From Aphidius gifuensis (Eukaryota; Arthropoda; Insecta; Hymenoptera; Braconidae), in assembly GCF_014905175.1 (NCBI RefSeq), contig NC_057791.1:6820001-6884000 (forward strand): 64,000 nucleotides of DNA, in the 5' to 3' direction. Under the pieces are notes generated by a model, which worked only from the letters and a program-made list of their open reading frames with translations, did no database searches and was not told the DNA's origin. The number at the start of each line of letters is the position of its first letter. The stretch's first letter is position 1. Shown here piece after piece: positions 48,400 through 58,315 of the stretch. Position numbers and translations under genes: made by a program.

Positions 48400-49250
48400 T
48401 GCTGTGGCCAATACTCAAGCAACTATTTTCACCAGATGTTTTGGTTCATTCTGATGGCTCATTAAGTAGTAGTAATTGTCTTTCAATTAACATTGAATTA
48501 TCATCATCTTGACAAGCTAATGATTCTCGTTTAACATCATCACTATTATCACCACTTCGACCTTGTTCAGTATGATGATGAACACATACTTATTCATGTA
48601 TTACGATTATTATCATAACTTTTCTTAATAATCTACAATTATCAAGTATTTTAATTTGGTAATTTATTGTTCTTTCTTCAACTTAAATGTTATTAATTTT
48701 GATATCAATGAATTATATAAATCTTTATTTGCTGCTGTCATTGGTGTTGATGATAATAATGATATATTATTTTTAACAAAAAATTCTACAACAGCACATG
48801 AATTAGCAACATCAACAATTTTACCAGCTGGTACTATTTTAAAATTACAAGTGAAAAATCTTTCTATTACTATTCTTTTCCATCTTTTCTAAAAACTCTA
48901 GATTGACTTCTTTGTATCATAATTTTATTTTTTGTTTATGACCACCAGTTGCTATATTGTTAAACTACCAGTACCACAACCAGTACTTGGTGCTGATGAT
49001 AGAGGTGGTGGTATATCTAATCGATCAGCTGATTTTTCAATCATGTTTTTTTTTTTTTTTTTGTTCATGGATTGTCGATACGTTAATAGTACAAGTATGC
49101 ATTATCAAAGAACAACAACACTTGGTTTTATTGATTGAAAAGATATACCAATTGAAAAAAAAATACCACCAAAAAATTATCCATGACAATATAATAAAAT
49201 ATCTAGTTGAGAAGTACATAGTTTATTGAGTATTGATAATAGCAAGCTGA
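48400..49250 (+). pseudogene. Decayed coding remnants inside the transposase intron
   Basis: Short plus-strand segments look more protein-like than their surroundings: DVLVHSDGSLSSSNCLS (about 48440), NFDINELYKSLFAAVIGVDD, FLTKNSTTAHELATSTILP and GTILKLQVKN (48690-48870), and KLPVPQPVLGADDRGGGIS with a following IPIEKKIPPKNYP (48960-49190). They are separated by stops and frame changes. They might be exons of a host gene picked up by the transposon, or another old transposon. I do not recognise the protein. Confidence 0.3.
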
Positions 49251-49314
49251 TTAACTATGAATAAAATTTATTTTTTGACTGATAAAACAGTTGGTACCAA
49301 AAATAAACAATTGA

Positions 49315-51724
49315 TGGCTCCGTGAAGTTGGCGCGCAACTTCATCGTAGAAACTTCATATAGGGCTCAAAAGGAAGGTCTGAATTTGTAGTAAAAATATT
49401 AGAATTTGTAGTTCAAAAATAAAGGGTTAAAAAAAGGGTTGAAAGCAACTTTCTTCAGAAAATCACATTAATTCCTTAGCCACATGAATTCCTTAGCTAC
49501 TGCTTTTCCTTGGACATTTGTATTTTTAAAAAATAAATTCACATGTATTTTATTTATAAAATAAGGAAAAAATAACCAAGGAAAAGCAGTAGCTAAGGAA
49601 AAGATGTAGCTAAGGAATTAATGTGACTAAGGAATTGCTTCCTTGAAACATAATTCTTTGGCAACCTCAATTCCTTAGCTACATCTTTTTCTTAGCTACT
49701 GCTTTTCCTTGGACATTTGTATTTTTAAAAAATAGATTCACATGTATTTTAGTTATAAAATAAATAAAAAATTGCCAAGGAAAAGCAGTAGCTAAGGAAA
49801 AGATGTAGCTAAGGAATTAATGTGACTAAGGAATTATTTCCTTGAAACATAATTCTTTGGTAACCTTTCTTGAAAAATAATTCTTTTTGGTCCATTAATT
49901 CCTTAGCTACATCTTTTCCTTAGCTACTGCTTATAAATAAAATACATGTAAATTTATTTTTCAATAATACAAATGTCCAAGGAAAAGCAGTAGCTAAAGA
50001 AAAGATGTAGCTAAGGAATTGAGGTTGCCAAAGAATTATGTTTTAAGGAAATAATTCCTTAGTCACATTAATTCCTTAGCTACATCTTTTCCTTAGCTAC
50101 TGCTTTTCCTTGGACATTTTTATTATTAAAAAATAAATTTACATGTATATTATTTATTTAATAAATAAAAAATGTCCAAGGAAAAGCAGTAGCTAAGGAA
50201 AAGCAGTAGCTAAGGAAAAGATGTAGGTAAGGAATTGAGGCTGCCAAAGAATTATGTTTCAAGGAAAGAATTCCGTAGTCACATTAATTCCTTAACTACA
50301 TCTTTTCCTTAGCTACATCTTTTCCTTAGCTACTGCTTTTTCTTGGACATTTTTTATTTATTTTAGAAATAAATTGCATCTGAATTTGTTTTTCAAAAAT
50401 ACAAATGTCCAAGGAAAAGATGTAGATAAGGAATTGAGGTTGTCAAAGAATTATGTTTCAAGGAAATAATTCCTTAGTCACATTAATTCCTTAGCTACAT
50501 CTTTTTCTTAGCTACTGCTTTTCCTTGGACATTTTTTATTTATTTTATAAATAAAATACATGTGAATCTATTTTTTAAAAATACAAATGTCCAAGGAAAA
50601 GCAGCAGCTAAGGAAAACATGTGGCTAAGGAATTAATGTAGCTTGAAAATATATTTCTTTTGGCAAATGTATTTTCTCAGCCACATCTTTTCCTTAGCTG
50701 CAGCTTTTCTTGGAAATTTTCATTTTCAAAGAATAATTTTGATGTATCTCATTTTTTAAATAAATAAAATACATACAACTTATTCATTCAATAAATAAAA
50801 TACTTGTAGTTCATTTATCTAATAATAAATAAAATACCGCTGCCAATAATGTCATTTTAATAAAAACCATACTAGGAATGTTTTTTTTTTTTAATACCAT
50901 AACCTCGATTTAACGACGACAAACGGGCAAGTTCGACATTGTACCGACATACGGCCGACATTGGGTCGACTTTGAATTCGACTTAAGTATGTCGAACGCT
51001 AAAAAATATTTTTACCAGGGTTTCCGGGAAAACTATTAAACTACAAATTATAATTTTTTTACTACAATTTTCTAGAAGCCTTCCTGCACCTAACTGACAT
51101 TATAGAATAATATTGTTGTTTAGATGTTGATAATAAAAGAATTATTATTTTTGAAAACTATGAGACTACAAATTTTAATTTTTTCACTACAAATTGCAGC
51201 AGGTCTCCTTGCATTAAATCGATATTTTAATTTTGAATATGATTACTAAATGAAAAAGTTAATTAACATTTTAAATTTGATATATCAATAAACAAATGCA
51301 TAACTTTTTTGTTTATTGTCCAAAATGAAAATTGTAATATTTTTTTAATGCAGAAATACTTACTGCAATTTGTAGTGAAATAATTATAATTTTTAGTTTG
51401 ATAATTTTCACGCTAATTTTCTATTAATAAACTCGTTTTATAAATACCCTAATAAATAAATTATTTTTCCGGGAAAACTATTGAACTACAAATTCTAATT
51501 TTTTCACTTCAAATTACTACAAATTCTGACAAAGATTTTTGACCTATATACAACGTCCTTAGTCGATTTTTTAAAGAAAGTTGATTTCAACCCTTTTTTT
51601 AACCCTTTATTTTTGAACTACAAATTCTAATATTTTTACTACAAAATACTGCAAATTCAGACCTTTCTTTTGAGCCCTATATGAAGTTTCTACGATGAAG
51701 TTGCGCGCCAACTTCACGGAGCCA
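49315..51724. mobile_element. 2.4-kb nested foldback element in the transposase intron
   Basis: The ends TGGCTCCGTGAAGTTGGCGC (from 49315) and its inverted partner (to 51724) continue as inverted arms through CAACTTCATCGTAGAAACTTC, ATATAGGGCTC, AGGTCTGAATTTG, and an AATTTGTAGTTCAAAAATA / AAAGGGTT segment. The TIR is itself partly palindromic (TGAAGTTG...CAACTTCA). The right half also holds three diverged direct copies of a GGGAAAACTATTRAACTACAAATT unit (51030-51530). The core is the hairpin satellite listed next. No ORF. Confidence 0.9.
49462..50720. repeat. Hairpin satellite (about 200-bp units, 17-bp module)
   Basis: Six to seven tandem units each contain ATTCCTTAGCTACATCTTTT, CCTTAGCTACTGCTTTTCC and TTGGACATTTGTATTTTTAA, then the same sequences inverted (CCAAGGAAAAGCAGTAGC, TAAGGAAAAGATGTAGC, TAAGGAATTAATGTGAC). 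Every unit is therefore a hairpin. Within an arm the 17-bp module TAGCTAAGGAAAAGATG or its AGCAG variant repeats two to three times (clearest at 50181-50232). Loops are AT-rich and vary most. Confidence 0.9.
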
Positions 51725-52050
51725 CAATGGCTCAGCAGATTTAAAAACAAATAGACATAGTTTATTTGATAAAGAATACGTCGGAATTTCTAACTTTTAA
51801 TATAAAATAAAAATATATATGTATAAATATGATAACAAAATATTCAGATATAAGTTGATAATTTAATTAAAATTAGATTTTAAGTAAAAATTGAAGAACA
51901 TTTTTTCTTAACTAAAAAAAAAAATAAACTGTAAAGACTTGGTCAATATCATAATAAATTTCAACTCGAATTCATGGAGTTTTTGTAGGCTATTTACAAA
52001 TTTAATCAAATAACTTATCTAACATGTTATTATATCGTTTTATTCCCAAG

Positions 52051-52124
52051 GGCTTCAAGTATTGAAAGGTCACATGGCAACGTTATTACTGCTCAGCTGC
52101 ACCATGAATCTATCAATGAAATAA
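52051..52124 (+). CDS. Transposase exon 2 (CACTA-like)
   Basis: The exon follows CCCAAG and encodes ASSIERSHGNVITAQLHHES and INEI, ending in A before GTAAGT (52125). Entry phase matches exon 1, and exit phase matches exon 3, where the leftover A plus AT gives Asn. Three-way phase agreement is the main support. Confidence 0.7.
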
Positions 52125-52193
52125 GTAAGTTTATTTCAGTATTTGAATGAATAAACATTAATAAATGAATTAATACGTCTTTCAATTTAACAG

Positions 52194-54815
52194 ATTCTGA
52201 AATTAACAATGATTTGAACATGGATTGTTCAGACCATTTAAGCAATCATGACAACAATGAGGACCAAGTGATGAATGATTTTGATAATGAGCATGGACAT
52301 GAGTCAAATAATAACATCAATGAAAATGCTGGTGATGATGTCGATGATGATGATGATGATAATGATGATGATGATGATACTAATGATTCAAATTATAATA
52401 ACAGAATGAATTGGCTCGGTGGTCAGGACCAGGAAATGATCAATGATAATGATTCTTTTAACGACTCAAATAGTGACAATAATGATTGCAATGAAGATAA
52501 TAGTGAAAATGATGAAGAATCAGATGAAGAATTTGCTGATTGTAATGAAGAAGGTGATTTAGAAAATGAAGGGGAACCTGATCCTGAAGAAGACACACCA
52601 CTTTACAATGGTGCTCCACTTTCCATGGCAGAAAGTTTATCATGTATTATGACATTCGCATTAAGATACTCTATATCAGGAGCTGCATTAGCATCTTTAT
52701 TGCAATTAATATATATTCACTGTCCAACACCGAATTTTTGCAAAAAAACATTGTATTTATTTAAAAAATATTTTTCATCAGTGAATGTACCACTTGAAAG
52801 GAACTTCTACTGCTCAAGATGTCTAAACGAATTGGAATTTTATAATTCTATTTGTGAGCCTTGTAGAAACGATGAACCAAATGTAACTCAAAATGTCTCT
52901 TATTTCATCAGAATTTCCATTGTGAATCAACTACAAACTATGTACAGACGACCAGATTTTTTTCAATTAACACAGTGGAGATTTCGACGAAATAAAAAAA
53001 ATTTAAATAATTATGAAGACATTTATGATGGTCAAGTTTACAAAAAATTATGTAGACCACGTGAGCTTTTATCCAATCCAAATAATATCTCATTTACTTG
53101 GAACACTGATGGCGTAAAATTATTTAAGTCGTCAAAATTTGAAATTTGGCCTTTCTACCTGAGTATCAATGAATTACCGTTTACACACCGAATGAGAAAA
53201 GAAAATATGTTGCTTGCTGGTCTCTGGTTTGGATCCAAAAAGCCTCTACCTTCTCTCTTCTTGAACTCGATTTGTGACGAATTAGACAACTTTAAAAATG
53301 GCATAAATTTTCAAGTACCAGATAGAAATAATATACTTAATATTCAAGGTGAAGTCATTTGTGGAACTTGTGATTTACCTGCTAAGGCATTGTTTCTTAA
53401 CATGAAACAATTTAATTCAGAGTACGGTTGTTCCAAGTGTTACATCCGATCAAAACGTGTAGATCCTGAAGGTTTAAAAAGATGGTACCCTTATGAAGAA
53501 AATTTGGCAATACGAACTCAAACCGAAACAAATAACTTGGCCACAGAAGCAGCTAACACTGGGAATCAGGTATTCGGAGTAAAAGGACCAAGTGTTATCT
53601 CAAGAATTACAGATAAGTACATTTATAGTACATCAATTGATTATATGCATTGTGTAATTCTTGGTGTTGTACGTGCTTTGTTAATTTTATGGTTTGATGA
53701 ATTCACTGGACTATTGAGAAATTTTATACAATCTGTTGATAAAAAAATTCGTTTTTTCACTCCGCCAAGTTTTGTTCCAAGGTTACCAAGATCAATCGTA
53801 GAGCACTTGAAGTATTTAAAAGCTCATGAGCTGAAGGCATGGTTTTTTTACTATTCACTACCAATTCTTGAAACAATAATGTCAAATACCTACCTTGAAC
53901 ATTACAAATTATTTTTATTCGGTATTTATTTATTAAATCAAGAAAGTGTTTCAGAAAATGATATCATATTGGCTGAACAATTACTTGGTGAATTTGTGTA
54001 TCAATTTCGAGATTTATATGGACGTGAAAATATGACTGCCAATTTGCACCTTCTTTGTCACTTACCACAAGTAGTAAAGGATTTTGGCCCATTATTTTGT
54101 ACATCTTGTTTTCCATATGAAGATGCAAATGGCATATTAAAAAAGCTAGTTACTGAAACCAAATTTTCTCAATTACAAATTTGTACTGGGTTATCAATTT
54201 TTTCAGAACCTTCCTGAAATGAAAAGAAAGTTAAGACCAAATAACCCAGCTTCAAATTATTGTGAAAATATAACCAACAAAAAAAAAAAATACAAGATTC
54301 ATCATATTTCTGACAAATTCTCAATTATTGGTACCATTAGCAATATTAAATGTATACCTGATGTGGTTCGTCAAGCATTACACTCATCAGAAATCGATGG
54401 TAGAAACATTAAACTATTCCATCGATTTTCAATATCTGGACAACTTTATACATCTCAATTTTACAGAAGAATTGCAAAAACAAATTCAATGTTCATAAAA
54501 TATGAATTAAACAATAACTTTGAGTTTGGCATGATTCTTTGTTTTACAAAAATATCGAATTGTGATTGTCCAAATTTTTGTGAAGAAATTTGTAATGCAC
54601 AATATTTTGCAATAGTGAAAAAACATGAAACAGTTTTACCATTTTCAGTACAAGATGAATTCTCAATGCCTTTCATTCATCGCTCTGAAGCAGTCACTAA
54701 TACAATTCATGTTGTGAATGTTACCAATATAAAATCTCTTTGTTTCTACGTAGAAGTAAAACCAGAGAATATCGTTTATATTATTGAACCAGTGAACACT
54801 TTAGAAATGGAGTGA
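52194..54815 (+). pseudogene. Transposase exon 3, tnp2/EnSpm-like, split by one frameshift
   Basis: After TTTAACAG the frame gives an acidic Asp/Asn/Glu stretch (52250-52600), then the conserved body: ADCNEEGD-type linker, YCSRCLNELEF with CEPC (zinc-binding pairs), LNTDGV-like FTWNTDGVKLFKSSK, ENMLLAGLWFGSKKP, EVICGTCDLPAKALFLNMKQ, YGCSKCYIRSKRV, GVKGPSVISR and SIDYMHCVILGVVRALLILW, and the late LHLLCHLPQVVKDFGPLFCT. These are hallmarks of tnp2-related transposases of animal EnSpm/CACTA elements. The frame ends at TGA (54215), but the +1 frame continues at once as NLPEMKRKLRPNN for about 200 more codons to 54815. A T6 run at about 54197-54202 is where one T too many would explain this. Otherwise it is intact. 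Confidence 0.8.
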
Positions 54816-55284
54816 ATGACTCGATACGACTAATAATGAAAGCATTAATTTAATACAATAAAAACAATATATTCTTTTATATTATAATATTATAAAATGA
54901 TCGATTAATTAATACTGAACAGATTAATATGTATAATAGAATTTGAATCTTTAACTTTAATGAGTACACAGAGAGAAATAATTTGGAATTTTTACCTTTT
55001 TTTTTGCTATTGCGGGAAATGTATAAGAAAATAATGATACTAAATATAAGTAAATTCAACACCGTCAATACGTAAAGTACAGCTTCATCTTATAACATTT
55101 TTTTTATAACATTCACCAATTACCTGTAGGTGTCCCTTATTTGTTCATTAAAATATTTCAAGTATCAATCGATGCTTATAAGTTTAATAAGTCAATACTA
55201 ATTAGCAATAATCACACGTACTACGTTTATTTCCAAATTTTTCTAAGTCCAAGTTTGTTTAAAAATAATAAGTTAATTCAATAT
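54816..55284 (+). other. Transposon 3' non-coding part
   Basis: AT-rich, with AATAAAA shortly after the stop (about 54858) as a possible poly(A) signal. No coding. Confidence 0.5.
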
Positions 55285-55577
55285 TTTTACAATATTGAGT
55301 TTCTATATATTTTCAATACTCAGGATATCCAATTATACTGAGTATTGATTATAAATACATTTTCAATGCTTCAAACCATTAATTATACTAAGTATTGACT
55401 TTGAATACTCTTTCAATACTCAAGACGGGTCCTTGAAACACAAAAAAAAACCAAGTATCGAGAGAGTATTGAAAATTCATACTGTTTCAATACTCTTTAT
55501 ATATTGTAATACTGTTTTTATACATTTCTAATACTTCTATATACATTCTATACTTTTTCAATACATGATTTTTTTAT
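55285..55577. repeat. Right subterminal repeat array
   Basis: Many TTTCAATACT / AGTATTGA motifs occur in both orientations, spaced irregularly, running into the terminal match at 55556-55575. The motif and density match the left array, but the two arrays are not simple inverted copies. They share the motif rather than a long alignment. Confidence 0.8.
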
Positions 55578-55683
55578 CCCGGGATGTATATATTTGAATA
55601 TAATTGTTCAATTAGTTTCTAATGAACTATATATTATTATAAAATTCTATACAGATATTAGAATTATTGTTAATTTTTATTTT

Positions 55684-55801
55684 ACATACATACATACAAC
55701 ATACATATACACATTTGTACATAAGTTTATACATGAATATTATATATTTTACATTGTTACATTTACATTATTATTCATACAATAATGTACATACTGTACA
55801 C

Positions 55802-55832
<31 letters not shown>

Positions 55833-55853
55833 CATACATACATACATACATAC
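55684..55853. repeat. (ATAC)n microsatellite
   Basis: An interrupted ATAC/ACAT tract at 55684-55720 and a pure run of about 50 bases at 55803-55853. ORFs across it on both strands are artefacts. Confidence 0.95.
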
Positions 55854-56229
55854 TAACAAAAGAAAATTTTCGTGCGCAATATTGGAATGAATAAAGATTA
55901 TAGAATAATTGTTTTTATTAATATATATTTGATTTTTATTGAAATATATTGCATAAAATTGATCAATAATGGAAAAATAAACGGTTAACGTAAAAAAAAT
56001 GATCACGAAAAGTTCAAATTTTTGGTTTTTTGGGGTTGGTACGACAAAAACGTAAATGTAAAAGGCATAGGATTTTTTTCAGGACACGCCCACAAAATCT
56101 AGCCAACAATGTACCTTAAATTTATGTATCAACATTATAAATATTTTTTATTTAAATACTGGAAAACAAATCATATATAGTGCATATATAAATTCGATTG
56201 ATTTAACAAAAAACGAAAACTCATTATAT
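55854..56229. other. AT-rich spacer
   Basis: No recognisable feature apart from simple A/T-rich sequence. Confidence 0.5.
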
Positions 56230-56921
56230 GAATTTCGATTTCAACCAATTAATAATGACAATAACAATATGGTAACTGATGAAATACACGATTGTCACAC
56301 AATAAATAAATCAAAAAATATTGAAAACTTCTTACCTCATTGTACTGATGAAAAAGATAAGTATTTTTTTCATATTTGTAAAAAAAATGTAAAATATTCA
56401 AAACAAGACATTATTAAGAATGCTGGATGTATATTATGCTTAGATAGTCATAAATTATCAGACTGTAAATATCAATTATTACTCGATAAAAATGAAAAAA
56501 ATTTGATACTTTATCAGAATTAGAACAAAAGCAAATGATTGATAAATACGTTCAGTACGAATCAATATATAAATTGAAAAATTAGAATACGTTTGAATTT
56601 AATGAGATCCAAGTAATTAAACAACGACTAATGATTTTTCCGACAAACATTTATGATGAAACTAATGAAACTGATCAAGGTATATTTGAAATTCATGATA
56701 AAAAACCAATTGAAGAATCAAGAAAAGAAGAATTAAATGTTGCTTTCGACAAATTGAAAGAACTTAAAATTAAAAAAAAAGAACTTGATGATGAAAAAAG
56801 CCATTTAGCTCAAGTAAAACAAGCTCACGAAACTGAAAAAAAATTAAAAGAACTTGAAGTGAAACGAAGAAAACTTGATGATAAAAAAATAAAGTTGGCT
56901 GTAAATCCATCATCAAAATAG
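56230..56921 (+). pseudogene. Unknown decayed ORF with Cys/His pairs and a coiled coil
   Basis: An open stretch (56230-56523) includes NSLYEFRFQPINND, NIENFLPHCTDEKDKYFFHI and CKKNVKYSKQDIIKNAGCIL, with a CxxC and nearby His/Cys suggesting a small zinc-binding fold. After a frame break and one TAG, a second stretch (56631-56921) is strongly charged and heptad-like (DKLKELKIKKKELDDEK, EKKLKELEVKRRKLDDKK), a likely coiled coil. No intron signals or named family were seen. It lies next to an intronless helicase pseudogene on the other strand and may have arrived with it. Confidence 0.35.
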
Positions 56922-58315
56922 AAAAAGAATAAAAAAAAAAACCATATAACCCTCATACGATAATTGTTGATAACGCAACAATCGATGACAAAATCGAGAA
57001 TAAGTAACTATATTGATATAATGATAATCAGAATGTGTTTATTCAAATAAATGAATATTTTTTTTTACAGATGCAATTATTCAGCTAAAACATTTGATGA
57101 TAGAGAATCGGAATAATTCTGGTCAAGATGGTTATGTATGATCTATCAATTTTCTCATATTACAGTCATCGCGTATTTTATCCCTGGTAAAAATTCTCTC
57201 TGTGTTGAAAGTCAGTAAGGGTGTGGAAAAGTTAAGCAAATTTCGTTAACAATAATTAAAACTATTCTCAAAATATATTGAGGTGATAAAATTAAGAAAT
57301 AATTAAATCATTGATAATTATTATTAACAAATTCGAATATATTTATTGCACCAAAAAAAGTGATTTTTTAATGAGTCATCAATATCAATTGACCTGTATG
57401 TATAGACAGAAAAATAATTATTAATAAATATTTGATATTTAATATTATTATTAAATATGTTTTTATTTCGTGCGCCTGGTTGAGATAAAAAAAAGGAACT
57501 TTTGTAGAGTCTTTCTTGTCTCCATTATCTCTTTCAATCTCTATTTCAATATATTCCAAATTAACGATTTTATCGAATAGAGGAGACTCTATGTGTGTAT
57601 TATATAATTGGATGTTATGATCAATTCATCAAAAAAATATTTTTTTTAACTTGTTACAAACGTTTTAATTATTCATCAATATAATTTATTTATGTATCAT
57701 TTAAAAAAATATATAATAATATTCAGACAATGAACCATGGACCAGCCAATAATTTTTACGACTGACAAGAATAAACATGAATTAATATTAGTCATGTTTC
57801 TTTTTTCTGACTAAATTGAACATTAGTTGAATGATTGAGTTTAGTATGTATTTTTTAAAATAAATAAATATATTATACTAATGAAAATCCTTGATTTTGT
57901 TTGATAGCTTATAACGCCGTCCTTTACGATTTTAATTTAGCTATGATTATTATTATTATTATTATTAATTGAATGGATGTTTTTTATAAATTTATTTGCA
58001 ACAAGATTGAATGCCTTGTTTAGCCATTCTTCATATCTATTTGTCGATAAAGTTGTTACTCAGTATAAAGCAGTAAAAGTTTGATTTATTATTCAAATGA
58101 CATCTTGTATTTGTGTTCGTAACATTTAAAGTTCTTCAATCATCATGTTTGCTTCTTCTTTAATTTTTTTTTTTAATAATAAATTTTTATAATAATTTGG
58201 TGCCATCTCCAGAAGCCATTAAGCTGTAAATTAATTCAAAAAAATTTATTTTTATTTATTTATTTTATTTAATAAAAATATTTTTCATATAATAATATCA
58301 AAGAAAAAAAATCAA
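56922..58315. other. AT-rich spacer, no gene recognised
   Basis: Simple-sequence-rich; an (ATT)n run lies at about 57945-57968. No ORF with domain character. Confidence 0.5.

Larger units (their letters stand above)
46432..55583 (+). mobile_element. About 9.1-kb EnSpm/CACTA-like transposon
   Basis: AAAAAAATCATGTATTGAAA at 46439-46458 has its exact reverse complement at 55556-55575. Just outside these, CAGGAG (left) and the complement of ATCCCG (right) are similar, giving likely ends near 46432 and 55583. Both ends continue into about 280 bp of subterminal repeats built on GTATTGAAA. Between them lie a spliced tnp2-like transposase on the plus strand and a second, minus-strand ORF starting about 60 bases away. 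Animal EnSpm/CACTA elements share this plan of short TIRs, subterminal motif arrays and two genes. The terminal bases are not a clear CACTA/CACTG, and no target duplication was fixed. Confidence 0.65.

Noticed and set aside
55594..56006. Several ORFs on both strands
   Set aside because: They arise from the ATAC microsatellite.
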